The translations under genes and the position numbers were made by a program. A DNA stretch of 64,000 nt from Curtobacterium sp. UNCCL20 (GTDB taxonomy: Bacteria > Actinomycetota > Actinomycetes > Actinomycetales > Microbacteriaceae): positions 1,161,378-1,225,377 of the forward strand of contig NZ_FNKG01000001.1 of assembly GCF_900101675.1 (NCBI RefSeq), in the 5' to 3' direction. Shown piece by piece: positions 52,349 to 61,431 of this stretch (the first letter of the stretch is position 1; each line of letters begins with the position of its first letter). The notes beneath the pieces were generated by a model. It made no database searches and had not been told where the DNA came from. It was given only the letters and a program-made list of their open reading frames with translations.

Positions 52349-53164
52349 ATGCCGTCACCCGAACCGGCCTTCGACTACGTGACCGGCGGTGACGACGACG
52401 TCGCCCTGCGTCGCATCCGGACCGCGGGACCGCAGGCAGGAACGATCGGCCCGCGCCCCGACCACGTGGTGTTCGTCCTCGCCGACGGGCACGCCACCCT
52501 GACCTCCGACGACGGCAGCTCGTGGGAGGTCGGGGCCGGGCGCCCGATGATGCTCTCCGCCCCGGTGGCGTACGCGTTCGACACCGACGCGACGACCATG
52601 ACGCTCCTGCACGTCGCGCCGCGGATGCTCGGCGACGCGGAGGAGCCGTCGGAGTTCGTGCAGCCCGAGTCCGACGACCCGGGTGTCGAGCCCCTCCTCG
52701 CCCTGCTGCGGGAGGCCGGCGACCGGATCATCGACCCGACGCTCGACCCGGCCGAGCGGGCCGCACTGAACCGTCGGGTCGCCACCGTCGTCCTGTCGAC
52801 GTTCACCCGGTCACGGTCCGACGTCGAGCACCGCCTGCGCCGCGCGATCCGGTTCGTGCACGACCACGCGGGGGAGTCGATCGAGGTGGCCGACATCGCA
52901 GCCGGAGCCGACCTCAGCGAACGCGGGCTGCAGGACCTGTTCCGGCGCCGGCTCGCGGTGACCCCGATGCGGTACCTCCGCGAGGTCAGGCTGGACCGCG
53001 TGCACCTCGAGCTCTCGGCGTACCGAGGTGGCGTGCGCACGGTCCGGGACGTCGCGCACCGCTGGCAGTTCGCGCACCTCGGCCGGTTCGCGGCGGCCTA
53101 CCGGCAGCGCTTCGGGGAGAGCCCCCACGAGACGATCCAGCGGTCCGGGCGACCGATCGGCTGA
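52349..53164 (+). CDS. AraC-family regulator
   Basis: 271 aa. N-terminal cupin-like sensor (HVVFVLADGHATLTSDDG, GAGRPMMLSAPVAYAF) and C-terminal double helix-turn-helix (IEVADIAAGADLSERGLQDLFRRRL, VRTVRDVAHRWQFAHLGRFAAAYRQRFGESP). ATG at 52349; an in-frame GTG at 52322 is possible. Target unknown; neighbours are lepB and an XRE regulator. Confidence 0.88.
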   Translation: MPSPEPAFDYVTGGDDDVALRRIRTAGPQAGTIGPRPDHVVFVLADGHATLTSDDGSSWEVGAGRPMMLSAPVAYAFDTDATTMTLLHVAPRMLGDAEEPSEFVQPESDDPGVEPLLALLREAGDRIIDPTLDPAERAALNRRVATVVLSTFTRSRSDVEHRLRRAIRFVHDHAGESIEVADIAAGADLSERGLQDLFRRRLAVTPMRYLREVRLDRVHLELSAYRGGVRTVRDVAHRWQFAHLGRFAAAYRQRFGESPHETIQRSGRPIG

Positions 53165-53191
53165 CGAGTCACCCTCGCCGGGCGTCGCTTC

Positions 53192-53231
53192 GAGAACGAT
53201 GGTTCTCAACTGTGCGGATTCCGGCTATCCT
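53192..53231 (+). promoter_or_regulatory. operator and -10 of XRE regulator gene
   Basis: GAGAAC-gatg-GTTCTC (53192-53207) is a perfect inverted repeat. TATCCT (53226-53231) lies 6 nt before the GTG. So the gene is probably leaderless and autoregulated at the GTTCTC palindrome. Confidence 0.55.
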
Positions 53232-53237
53232 GCTCTC

Positions 53238-54095
53238 GTGGACGCACGACGATCCGAACTGGGGCAGTACCTCCGGGCACGCCGTGCGCTCGTGCAACCC
53301 GAGGACGTCGGGCTCGTCCGGGAGCCCGGGCGCCGCGTCGACGGGCTGCGGCGCGAGGAGGTCGCCCGGATCGCGGGCATCAGTGCCGAGTACTACCTCC
53401 GGCTCGAACGGGGCCGCGATCACCAGCCCTCCGACCAGGTCCTGGCCGCGATCGCCCGAGCGCTCCGCCTCGACCACGAGGCCACCGCGTACATGCGCCG
53501 CCTCGCGCACGCCGAGCGCACCCGGGGCTCCGGAACCGCGACACCAGGCGTCGACGACTCGGTGCGGTCGCTCCTGGCGCAGTGGTCCCACACCCCGGCG
53601 TTCGTCATGGACCGCAACCAGGACATCATCCTGTCGAACGCCCTCGCCAGTGCCCTCGGCCCCGGGTACATGGAGCCCGGTGCGAACCTCGTGCTCCAGA
53701 TCTTCACAGAGGCGTCCCGGCAGCACGCAGCGGACTGGCTGCCGACCGCGCACCGCGTCGTGGCGGCGCTCCGCATGCACGCCGACCCGGAGGACCCGCG
53801 GCTGCAGGAGATCGTCGGCACCCTGACCCTGCAGGACCGGGACTTCCCGGGGATCTGGGCCCGCCACGACGTCGCCGTGCAGCGGACCGGGGTGTCACGG
53901 CACTGGATCGACCCGATCGGTTGGGTCGAGTTCCGGTGGCAGAACCTCGCCATCCCCGGCAGCAGCCACGTGCTCGTCACGTTCTGGGCGGACGTCGGCA
54001 CCCCGGCTGCCGCCGCCGTCGCGTACCTCGCCGCGCAGGTGCAACAGGGGACCGCGCGCACGACCCGGGTCGACGGGGAGTCGCTGGCCGGCTGA
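53238..54095 (+). CDS. XRE regulator with MmyB-like ligand-binding domain
   Basis: 285 aa. N-terminal helix-turn-helix: LGQYLRARRALVQPEDVG, then RRVDGLRREEVARIAGISAEYYLRLERGRDHQPSDQVL. The C-terminal domain (PAFVMDRNQDIILSNALASAL, LTLQDRDFPGIWARHDV, FRWQNLAIPGSSHVLV) is the MmyB/MLTR ligand-binding fold that binds fatty-acid-like molecules. This family usually controls nearby short-chain dehydrogenases or hydrolases; two hydrolase genes lie downstream. Confidence 0.88.
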   Translation: MDARRSELGQYLRARRALVQPEDVGLVREPGRRVDGLRREEVARIAGISAEYYLRLERGRDHQPSDQVLAAIARALRLDHEATAYMRRLAHAERTRGSGTATPGVDDSVRSLLAQWSHTPAFVMDRNQDIILSNALASALGPGYMEPGANLVLQIFTEASRQHAADWLPTAHRVVAALRMHADPEDPRLQEIVGTLTLQDRDFPGIWARHDVAVQRTGVSRHWIDPIGWVEFRWQNLAIPGSSHVLVTFWADVGTPAAAAVAYLAAQVQQGTARTTRVDGESLAG

Positions 54096-54098
54096 CCC

Positions 54099-54623
54099 TC
54101 AGCCCTCGAGCAGCGCCCGCAGCGCGTCGAGACGCCGAACCGAGGCGTCGTCCGCCGGGGCCCACACGACCACCACGTGCTCGGGGTCGTCCTGACGACG
54201 CAGCTGCTCCCAGCGCAGCACCAGTCGACCGACGAGCGGGTTCTCGAACGTCGAGACGCCCTGGCTCGCCGGCCCCTCGGCCCGCGCGGCCCACTCCGTC
54301 GCGAACGCGGGGCTCCTCGCCATCAGCTCGCCGAGGAGCTCACGGAACCGCGGGTCCTCGTCGTGCTGCTCGAGCGAGTCCCGGAGCATCGCGGCCGTTC
54401 GGTGCGCCTCTGCCTCCCACTCGTCGACCGACTCCTCGACGTACGGGTTCAGGAACGTGAAGCGGGCGAGGTTCGTGCCGACCGTCAGCGACCCGGACAG
54501 TGCGCCGGCGACCCGGTTCGCGGCCACCACGTCGAGGTGTCGGTCGAGGACGACCACGGGTTCGACCAGGGCGTCCACGAACCCCTGCGCCGACGTCGTC
54601 GTCGTGCCGTCTCCGTGTTCCAT
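54099..54623 (-). CDS. orphan MmyB-like ligand-binding domain, no HTH
   Basis: 174 aa. FVDALVEPVVVLDRHLDVVAANRVAGAL aligns with the sensor domain of the preceding XRE protein, as do LRDSLEQHDEDPRFRELLGEL and RLVLRWEQLRRQDDPEHVVVVWAP. There is no DNA-binding domain, and the upstream sequence does not encode one in any frame. It could bind the same ligand or dimerise with the full regulator. TACCGT lies 6 nt before the ATG. Convergent with the XRE gene, 3 nt between stops. Confidence 0.75.
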   Translation of the reverse strand: MEHGDGTTTTSAQGFVDALVEPVVVLDRHLDVVAANRVAGALSGSLTVGTNLARFTFLNPYVEESVDEWEAEAHRTAAMLRDSLEQHDEDPRFRELLGELMARSPAFATEWAARAEGPASQGVSTFENPLVGRLVLRWEQLRRQDDPEHVVVVWAPADDASVRRLDALRALLEG

Positions 54624-54635
54624 CCGGCAACGGTA
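54624..54635 (-). promoter_or_regulatory. -10 box of the orphan sensor gene
   Basis: TACCGT on the minus strand at 54630-54635, then six bases, then ATG. Confidence 0.4.
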
Positions 54636-54904
54636 CCCAGCTCCCGGGCGATGAGGGGGACCCCGTCACTACCCCGTCCGCGACGCCGGGGAGCACGAGC
54701 GGGCACGAGCGGGCAAGAGCTGGCTCGAGTCGGCCGGGATGGCCGGGCACGAGGGCGGCCCGCGGCGGCCGAACGGACGCGACGGCCGCCGCACCGACTG
54801 CTGACGGGGCATCACAGGGACAGGACGAGCGGGGACCCCGGACCCTAGCGTGACCACGCCGGCACGATGCCCGGCACCGTCACCACGCACACAGGGAGTG
54901 CACC
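54636..54904. other. divergent gap before the hydrolase genes
   Basis: 269 nt. It contains the CACGAGCGGG/CACGAGCGGG direct repeat at 54700-54720, a TAGCGT element at 54846-54851 that may be the -10 of the hydrolase gene, and its ribosome site AGGGAGTG. No open reading frame is supported. Confidence 0.4.
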
Positions 54905-55636
54905 ATGACCGCACCGACCATCGTCCTCGTCCACGGCGCCTTCGCGGACGCCGCCAGCTGGGCCCCCGTCACCCGCGAGCTCCTCGACCGCGGCCACACC
55001 GTCGTCGTCCCGCCCGTCTACAACCGCAGCCTCGCCGAGGACGCCGCCTCGGTCCGCGCGGTCGCCGAGCACATCGAGGGCCCCGTCGTCCTCGCCGGCC
55101 ACTCGTACGGCGGCGCCGTGATCACCGTCGCGGGAGCGGCGGAGAACGTCGTCGGCCTCGTCTACGTCGCGGGCTACGTGCTCGACGAGGGCGAGAGCCT
55201 CGGGCAGCTGCAGGGCGGCTTCCCGGACTCCGACCTCGCCGCGAACCTCGTGTACACGCCGTACCCGGTCGCCGGCGCCGAGGACGGCACGGACGTCTCC
55301 GTCAAGGTCGACGCGTTCCCGGCCGTGTTCGCCGCCGGTGTCGACCCCCGCGTCGCCGAGGTCCTCGCCGTGTCCCAGCGGCCGCTGTCCGGTGCCGCGT
55401 TCGGCGAGCCGGCCTCCGTCGCCGCGTGGAAGACCACCCCGGCCTGGGCGATCGTCTCCAGCGAGGACCACACCATCAACCCCGAGGTCGAGCGCTTCGG
55501 CTACACCCGCGCCGGGATCACCGACGTGACCGAGCTGCCCGCGCCGCACCTGGTCATGCAGACCCACCCGGAGGCCGTCGCCGACGTCATCGAGCGCGCC
55601 GTCACCGCGACGACGACCACCGACGCCGCGGCCTGA
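54905..55636 (+). CDS. alpha/beta hydrolase
   Basis: 243 aa. Oxyanion HGAF near 10, nucleophile Ser67 in AGHSYGG, acid Asp in SSEDHTINP and His in PAPHLVMQTHPE. It resembles the salicylate-esterase/hydroxynitrile-lyase-like group of small hydrolases that MmyB-type regulators often control. Substrate unknown. AGGGAG precedes the ATG. Confidence 0.88.
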   Translation: MTAPTIVLVHGAFADAASWAPVTRELLDRGHTVVVPPVYNRSLAEDAASVRAVAEHIEGPVVLAGHSYGGAVITVAGAAENVVGLVYVAGYVLDEGESLGQLQGGFPDSDLAANLVYTPYPVAGAEDGTDVSVKVDAFPAVFAAGVDPRVAEVLAVSQRPLSGAAFGEPASVAAWKTTPAWAIVSSEDHTINPEVERFGYTRAGITDVTELPAPHLVMQTHPEAVADVIERAVTATTTTDAAA

Positions 55637-55721
55637 CCACCCCCCGCGCGACCCGCACGGACCACCACCCGCGCGGCCAGCACCCAGCACCACGCACACA
55701 CCCGTCCCACGAGGAGGACCC

Positions 55722-56687
55722 ATGCCCACCGGCAACCCGAAGAACGTCGCACTCGAACCCGCCGCCCAGGCCTTCGTCGACGCCACCGCCACCCCACCGT
55801 TCCTGTACCAGCTCACCCCGGAGGACGGGCGCACGGCTGTCGACGGCGTGCAGGACGAACCCATCTGGAAGCCCGAGGTCGACGAGGAGTGGATCACCGT
55901 CGAGGGCGGCCCCACCGGCAGCGTCCCCGTCCGCATCGTCAAGCCGAAGGGCGCGACCGGCGTCCTGCCCGTCGTGCTGTACACGCACGGTGCCGGCTGG
56001 GTCTTCGGCGACGCCCACACCCACGACCGCCTGGTCCGCGACCTCGCCGTCGGCACCGGTGCGGCCGTCGTCTTCCCCGAGTACGACCGTGCCCCGGAGC
56101 ACCGGTACCCGGTGCAGAACGAGCAGTCCTACGCCGTCGCGCAGTGGGTCGTCCAGCACGGCGCGGAGAAGGACCTCGACGGGTCGCGCCTCGTCGTCGC
56201 GGGTGACTCGGTCGGCGGCAACATGGCGACCGTCCTGACGATCATGGCGAAGGAGCGCGGCGACGTGGTCTTCCGCGCGCAGGCGCTGTTCTACCCGGTG
56301 ACGAACGCCGCGTTCGACACCGCGTCCTACCAGGAGTTCGCCGAGGGCTACTTCCTCGCCCTGGACGGCATGCGGTGGTTCTGGGACCAGTACACGACGA
56401 GCGAGGAGGACCGCGCCGAGATCACCGCGTCGCCGCTCCGCGCCACCGAGGAGCAGCTCGCCGGCCTGCCGCAGGCGCTCGTCATCACCGGTGAGGCAGA
56501 CGTGCTCCGCGACGAGGGTGAGGCGTACGCCGCCAAGCTCCGCCGCGCCGGCGTCCCCGTGACGGCAGCCCGCTACGGTGGCGTCGTGCACGACTTCGTG
56601 ATGGTGAACTCGCTGCACGACATGCCGCCGGCCAAGGCCGCGGTCGCGCAGGCGGTCGCCTTCCTGTCGGCGGCGCTCGCCGACTGA
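55722..56687 (+). CDS. alpha/beta hydrolase, hormone-sensitive-lipase family
   Basis: 321 aa. HSL motif HGAGW at 89-93 (HGGGW variant), nucleophile Ser163 in GDSVGG, Asp in GEADVLRDEG and His in GGVVHDFVMV. Esterase of the HSL/type IV family. CGAGGAGGACCC is a strong ribosome site. It follows the previous hydrolase by 85 nt and may be co-transcribed. Confidence 0.88.
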   Translation: MPTGNPKNVALEPAAQAFVDATATPPFLYQLTPEDGRTAVDGVQDEPIWKPEVDEEWITVEGGPTGSVPVRIVKPKGATGVLPVVLYTHGAGWVFGDAHTHDRLVRDLAVGTGAAVVFPEYDRAPEHRYPVQNEQSYAVAQWVVQHGAEKDLDGSRLVVAGDSVGGNMATVLTIMAKERGDVVFRAQALFYPVTNAAFDTASYQEFAEGYFLALDGMRWFWDQYTTSEEDRAEITASPLRATEEQLAGLPQALVITGEADVLRDEGEAYAAKLRRAGVPVTAARYGGVVHDFVMVNSLHDMPPAKAAVAQAVAFLSAALAD

Positions 56688-56716
56688 CGCGGAGCGTCCG
56701 ACCGCGGACGCGACCA

Positions 56717-56765
56717 GGGCCTGGAGGCGCGGTGCACGCCCGACGCGCACCGCGCCTCCAGGCCC
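56717..56765. repeat. CTGGAGGC-core palindrome
   Basis: 19-nt perfect arms GGGCCTGGAGGCGCGGTGC and its complement around an 11-nt loop ACGCCCGACGC. Between the hydrolase and MFS genes, same strand. Confidence 0.88.
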
Positions 56766-56790
56766 ACCACGGTTCCACCCAGGAGGCGAC

Positions 56791-58413
56791 GTGACCACGC
56801 AACGCACCACGACGACACCCCGGAGCGGCGCGCTCGCGCCGCTCGCGATCCCGGTCTTCCGGGCGCTCTGGATCGCGGTCCTCGTCAGCAACATCGGCAG
56901 CTGGATGCAGACGGTCGGCGCGCAGTGGCTGCTCGTCGACGAGCACGCCGCCCCCGTGGTCGTCGCCCTCGTGCAGACCGCGTCCAGCCTGCCGGTCCTG
57001 CTCATCGGGATCCCCGCCGGGGTGGTCGGCGAGTTCGTCGACCGGCGCCGGCTGCTCATCGGCGTGCAGGCGTTCCAGGTCGTCGTCGGCGCCGCGATGA
57101 CCGTCCTGACCGCCACCGGGTCGATGACCCCGGCGCTCCTCCTCACCGTGACCTTCCTGCTCGGGTCCGCGTCCGCCCTGCAGCTGCCCGCGTACCAGGC
57201 GCTCGTGCCGGAGATCGTGCCCCGCGCGGCCATCACCGACGCCGCCGCGCTCAGCTCCGTCGGCGTCAACGTCGCCCGGGCGATCGGCCCCGCACTCGCC
57301 GGTGTCGTCATCGCGCAGCTCGGCGTGCCGTTCGTCTTCGCGGCGAACGCGCTGTCGTTCGCGCTCTTCCTCGTCGTCCTCGTGGCGTGGCGGGGCTACC
57401 AGCGTCCGGAGACCCGGGCCGAACCGTTCGTCGACGCCACGCGCGCCGGCGTCCGCTACGTCCTGCACGCCGGTGTCGTCCGGCGGCTCCTCGTCCAGCT
57501 CGCCGTGTTCATGGTCCCGGCGAACGCGCTCTGGGCACTCCTGCCGCTCGTCGCGAACGGGCCGCTCGGGCTGTCCTCCGGCGGGTACGGGCTGCTCCTC
57601 GCCGCGGTCGGTGCCGGCTCCGTCGGGGGCGCCTTCGTGATGCCCGCGATCCGGAGGCGGCTCGGGATCGGCCGAGTGGTCGGACTGACCTCGGTCGTGT
57701 TCGGTGCCGCGATGGTGGTCGTCGCGCTCGTGCCCTCGCTGCCGGTGGTCCTCGTCGCGCTGGTCATCGGCGGCGTCGCGTGGATCGGGGTCGTCACCAC
57801 CCTGAACGGCACCGTGCAGGCGTTCCTCCCCGCCTGGGTCCGGGCGCGCGGCCTCGCCGTGTACCAGCTCGTCCTGTTCGGCAGCACGGCCGTCGGCGCC
57901 GCACTCGCCGGCGTCGTCGCGACGCCCCTCGGTGTGGTCGGCGTCCTCGCCGCGGCCGGCGTGCTCACCGCACTGGGCGCCGGACTCCTCCTCGTGTCGG
58001 GGTTCCCGGTGCTCACCGACCGGCAGCGTGCCGCGACGCCGATGCCGCTCAGCGACGTGGCGTTCGTCCCCGACGACCACGCTGCGGCGACCGGTGAGAC
58101 CCTCGTCCTGCTGCACTGGACGGTGCCGGCCGGGTCCGTCGACGAGTTCCGCGCGCGTGCGGCCCGGCTCGGGAAGAGCCGCCGACGGACCGGTGCGCGG
58201 GACTGGAACCTCTACCGTGACGCCGCGACCGGCCCGGACGCGTGGGTGGAGGCCTTCCGGGTCGGGTCGTGGCAGGAGCACGTCGACCAGCACGAGGTCC
58301 GGCAGACCGGTGACGACGCCCGGATGCTCGAGGCGGTGCGCGAGGTCGCGGGGGAGCCGCGCGTCGAGCACCTGGTGGCCGTCGGGGTCAGCAGCCCGTC
58401 GTCGTCAGCGTGA
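56791..58413 (+). CDS. MFS exporter with C-terminal monooxygenase-like domain
   Basis: 540 aa. Residues 1-410 are a 12-helix transporter of the enterobactin-exporter (MFS_3/EntS) type: NIGSWMQTVGAQWLL, LPAYQALVPEIVPRAA. Residues about 430-530 form a ferredoxin-like ABM-type domain (VLLHWTVPAGSVDEFRARAARLG, RDWNLYRDAATGPDAWVEAF). This fusion is known in the family. Substrate unknown. Its 3' end overlaps the next gene by 26 nt. Confidence 0.87.
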   Translation: MTTQRTTTTPRSGALAPLAIPVFRALWIAVLVSNIGSWMQTVGAQWLLVDEHAAPVVVALVQTASSLPVLLIGIPAGVVGEFVDRRRLLIGVQAFQVVVGAAMTVLTATGSMTPALLLTVTFLLGSASALQLPAYQALVPEIVPRAAITDAAALSSVGVNVARAIGPALAGVVIAQLGVPFVFAANALSFALFLVVLVAWRGYQRPETRAEPFVDATRAGVRYVLHAGVVRRLLVQLAVFMVPANALWALLPLVANGPLGLSSGGYGLLLAAVGAGSVGGAFVMPAIRRRLGIGRVVGLTSVVFGAAMVVVALVPSLPVVLVALVIGGVAWIGVVTTLNGTVQAFLPAWVRARGLAVYQLVLFGSTAVGAALAGVVATPLGVVGVLAAAGVLTALGAGLLLVSGFPVLTDRQRAATPMPLSDVAFVPDDHAAATGETLVLLHWTVPAGSVDEFRARAARLGKSRRRTGARDWNLYRDAATGPDAWVEAFRVGSWQEHVDQHEVRQTGDDARMLEAVREVAGEPRVEHLVAVGVSSPSSSA

Positions 58414-58711
58414 CCTTCGCCACCTCGCCGTTCGCCACGGTGGTCTTCTGCGGGCAGAGGTCGGCGGCGCGCACGGTGACCTCGCCGAGGGGCACTCCGG
58501 CGAAGTCCGCGGTGCCACCGGGGAACACCCGCTGGTGCTCGGCGAGCTTGCCGGTCGTGGCGGTGAAGACCTTCACCTCGTAGGCGTGGCTCGCCGCGTT
58601 CGACGACACCGTGACCGAGACCTGACCGGTGGAGTCGTGGGCACCACAGCCGGCGAGGGTGAGGACCGCGGCGACGCCGACGACGAACACGGGGACGACA
58701 CGACGCAGCAC
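58388..58711 (-). CDS. small lipoprotein, unknown
   Basis: 107 aa. Lipoprotein signal VLRRVVPVFVVGVAAVLTLAG with Cys22. The exported part is a beta-rich domain (GQVSVTVSSNAASHAYEVKVF, FPGGTADFAGVPLGEVTVRA) with two more cysteines, one at the very end (TTTGC). No family recognised. GTG at 58709-58711. The last 26 nt overlap the MFS gene tail to tail. Confidence 0.75.
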   Translation of the reverse strand: MLRRVVPVFVVGVAAVLTLAGCGAHDSTGQVSVTVSSNAASHAYEVKVFTATTGKLAEHQRVFPGGTADFAGVPLGEVTVRAADLCPQKTTVANGEVAKVTLTTTGC

Positions 58712-58733
58712 GTGCCCCAGGGTACGCCGCGGC

Positions 58734-59360
58734 TCAGGGCGTGCCGAGCAGCCAGCCGTTGTCCGCCGCCACCCGGAGCGCCTCGGTCGCGTTGCGGGCG
58801 GCCGTCTTCCCGATCGCCGACGACAGGTGGTTCCGCACCGTGCCCTCGGACAGGTGCAGGGTGCCGGCGACCCCGGCGACGGTCGGCGCGGTGCGGAACG
58901 CGATGAGGACGTCGGTCTCGCGCGGGGTGAGCGGGGACGGCCCGGCGGCGAGCGACTCGGCGGCGAGCACGGGGTCGACGACGCGGAAGCCGCCGGCAAC
59001 CCGTCGGACGGCGTCGGCGAGCTGTTCGGCGGGGGTGTCCTTCACGACGAAGCCGGCGGCGCCGGACTCGAGCGCGCGGCGGAGGTAGCCGGGACGCCCG
59101 AAGGTGGTCACGATGAGGGAGCGGCACGACGGCAGGTCGCGCGCGAGGGTCGCGGCTGCGGTGAGGCCGTCGGCGCCCGGCATCTCGACGTCGAGCAGGG
59201 CCACGGTGGCGCCGGAGTCCCGGGCGGCGTCGAGCACCTCGTCGCCGCGGGCGACCTGGGCGACGACCTCGATGTCCCGCTCGAGCGAGAGCAGCGACGC
59301 CAGCGCGCCGCGCACGAGCGCCTGGTCGTCGGCGAGCAGGACCCGGATCGTCTCGGTCAT
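58734..59360 (-). CDS. NarL/DesR-type response regulator
   Basis: 208 aa. Receiver with Asp11/Asp12 and phospho-acceptor Asp57 (LLDVEMPG), Lys in VVKDTP. LuxR helix-turn-helix at the C-terminus (LTPRETDVLIAFRTAPTVAGVAGTLHLSEGTVRNHLSSAIGK). Its ATG overlaps the kinase stop (ATGA). It probably controls the ABC exporter operon encoded just upstream. Confidence 0.92.
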   Translation of the reverse strand: MTETIRVLLADDQALVRGALASLLSLERDIEVVAQVARGDEVLDAARDSGATVALLDVEMPGADGLTAAATLARDLPSCRSLIVTTFGRPGYLRRALESGAAGFVVKDTPAEQLADAVRRVAGGFRVVDPVLAAESLAAGPSPLTPRETDVLIAFRTAPTVAGVAGTLHLSEGTVRNHLSSAIGKTAARNATEALRVAADNGWLLGTP

Positions 59361-60598
59361 CGACTGGTCCTCTCGACCCGCAGCCGGAAGCCGCCCAGGT
59401 CGCTCGTGCCCGTGGTCAGCGTCGCGCCGACGGCGTCAGAGCGTTCGCGCAGTCCGCGGAGGCCGTTGCCTCCGGTGACGCTGAACGTGCCGTCCGCCCC
59501 CGCCGCGCTGCCGGCGGTCGTCCCCGTCCCGTCGTCGTCGACGGTCAGCGCCGTGCGGGTGAGTGTCACACGGACCCGGCTGGCAGCAGCGTGGCGGATC
59601 ACGTTCGTCACGCCCTCGCGCAGCACCCACGCGAACAGGCTGCGGACGTCGTCACCGGCCGCGGAGCCGTCGGCGGGCAGCGTCGCGTCGACCTCGGCGG
59701 CCTCGAGGGCCGCGCGTGCGGAGAGCAGCTCGGCGTCGAGGTCGGCCTCGCGGTAGCCGCTGACCGCTCGGCGGAGCCCCTGCAGCGCCTCGCGGGAGAG
59801 CCGCTCGACGTCCTGCATCTCGGCCTTCGCCCGCACCGGGTCGACGTCGACGAGGCGTGCGGCCAGCTCGGACTTCATCGCGACGACGGTGAGCGAGTGC
59901 CCGAGCACGTCGTGCAGGTCGCGCGAGAAGCGGGCCCGCTCCTCGACGACGGCGAGCCGGGTGATCTCGTCCTGTGCGACGCCGAGTCGCTGCTCGGCCT
60001 CGCGCTGGCGTCCGAAGAACAGCATCGACGCGCCGACGGACACCGTGATGACCGGCGCGAAGAGGATGCCGCTGTTCACCGCGGTGTCCCAGCCGGTGCT
60101 CACGGCGACGAGGAACTGCGCGCCGACGATGCCGAGCACGACGACCCCCGCGACCCAGAACCGCTCGGCGACGAAGCCGGAGAGTGCGGCGACGAGCAGC
60201 CACGTCCAGACGGCGAGGGGACCGACCACGAAGAGCAGGAGGCCGGCGAGGAGGGCGACCCCGAGCAGCACGACGACGCGGCCACGCATGCTCCGGCGCC
60301 ACATCGCCTCCGGTGCGAACAGGTACGCCGCGTACACGACGGCGAGCGCGACGGACGACAGGACGTGCGCCCGCAGGCTCCGGCCGTCGTTCCAGACGGC
60401 GATCACCTCGAGCACCTGCCAGAGGAGCGCGAACACCGCGCCGGCGTACCAGCGTCGGCGGCCGATCCGGATGTCGTCGTCGTCCGCGCCCGGCGGGACG
60501 GCCCACGGGAAGGAGCGCGGGGACGTCCGGGCAGGCCGGGAGGCGCGGGGTGCGTCGGCCGCGTCCCGCGCCTCCGTCGTGCTGGTCGCCTCGGACAT
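59357..60598 (-). CDS. DesK-type sensor histidine kinase
   Basis: 413 aa. Disordered N-terminus, five or six helices (about 55-200), HisKA_3 box with the phosphorylated His in SRDLHDVLGHSLTVVAMKSEL, and a HATPase domain (LREGVTNVIRHAAASRV, GNGLRGLRERSDAVGATL). Membrane or cell-envelope stress sensing is usual for this type. TACGCT lies 7 nt before the ATG, so it may have its own leaderless promoter despite following the permease gene. Confidence 0.9.
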   Translation of the reverse strand: MSEATSTTEARDAADAPRASRPARTSPRSFPWAVPPGADDDDIRIGRRRWYAGAVFALLWQVLEVIAVWNDGRSLRAHVLSSVALAVVYAAYLFAPEAMWRRSMRGRVVVLLGVALLAGLLLFVVGPLAVWTWLLVAALSGFVAERFWVAGVVVLGIVGAQFLVAVSTGWDTAVNSGILFAPVITVSVGASMLFFGRQREAEQRLGVAQDEITRLAVVEERARFSRDLHDVLGHSLTVVAMKSELAARLVDVDPVRAKAEMQDVERLSREALQGLRRAVSGYREADLDAELLSARAALEAAEVDATLPADGSAAGDDVRSLFAWVLREGVTNVIRHAAASRVRVTLTRTALTVDDDGTGTTAGSAAGADGTFSVTGGNGLRGLRERSDAVGATLTTGTSDLGGFRLRVERTSR

Positions 60599-60611
60599 CG
60601 GTGCCAGCGTA
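60599..60611 (-). promoter_or_regulatory. -10 box of the DesK-type kinase gene
   Basis: TACGCT on the minus strand (60606-60611) and 7 nt to the ATG, inside the 23-nt gap after the permease gene. Confidence 0.4.
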
Positions 60612-60621
60612 GGGCCGTCGG

Positions 60622-61431
60622 TCACTGTCGTGCGGCGTCGCGACGGTAGCGCCACACGATCACCGCGGCGAGGAGGAGCGCCCACCCGGTGAGCACCAGC
60701 GCCGGTTCGAGCATCCCCGTCGCCCCGGTGGCCCCGGCGCCCATCTGCCCGATGCGGTTCAGCCAGTACGAGGGGAGCAGGTGCGCGACGCTCGCCATCC
60801 AGTCCGGCATGATCGACAGCGGGACCCAGAGCCCGCCGAGGATCGCCAGCCCCATGAAGACCACCATGAACAGCGGCTGCGCGAAGGACGGCTTCGCGAA
60901 CTGCCCGATCAGGATCGCGATGAGGGCGAACGGCACGACCCCGAGCCAGACACCGAACCCCGCCGCGAGCCAGTGCCCCGGGTCGAGCGACGCGTGCAGG
61001 CCGACGGTGGCGACGAGCACGACGATGACGATCGACATCCCGGCGAAGGCCATCGCGGCGATCACCTTCGACACCATGAAGCCCCAGCCGGACAGCGGTG
61101 TCACCCGGAGCTGGCGGTTCCAGCCGATCGAGCGCTCGTTGACGATCGCGAACGCCTGGCTGAGCGCGGCCATCATCGCGCCGTAGGACGCCATCTGCAG
61201 GGTCGTGACGACGAGGTACTGCAGCCGCGTCGTCGGGTCCGTCTGCGTGCCGAAGGCCGAGCCGAACACGAGCAGCATGACGACCGGGACGGCAAAGGTG
61301 AACACCATCGCGCGGACGTTCCGGAGCTGCCGCTTCGTCTCGAGGAGGACGTACCGGATCGGCAGCCGGCCGCTGGTCGTGCTGGCGGTGGCCGGACGGG
61401 CGGACGTGGTGGCGGCGGTCGCGGCGCTCAT
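60622..61431 (-). CDS. ABC-2 type permease
   Basis: 269 aa, six helices. MVFTFAVPVVMLLVFGSAFG, LVVTTLQMASYGAMMAAL, the RQLRVTPLSGW coupling motif and LPSYWLNRIGQ are typical of DrrB/NatB permeases. ATG overlaps the stop of the ATPase gene. Works with the next protein to export lipids or drugs. Confidence 0.9.
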   Translation of the reverse strand: MSAATAATTSARPATASTTSGRLPIRYVLLETKRQLRNVRAMVFTFAVPVVMLLVFGSAFGTQTDPTTRLQYLVVTTLQMASYGAMMAALSQAFAIVNERSIGWNRQLRVTPLSGWGFMVSKVIAAMAFAGMSIVIVVLVATVGLHASLDPGHWLAAGFGVWLGVVPFALIAILIGQFAKPSFAQPLFMVVFMGLAILGGLWVPLSIMPDWMASVAHLLPSYWLNRIGQMGAGATGATGMLEPALVLTGWALLLAAVIVWRYRRDAARQ

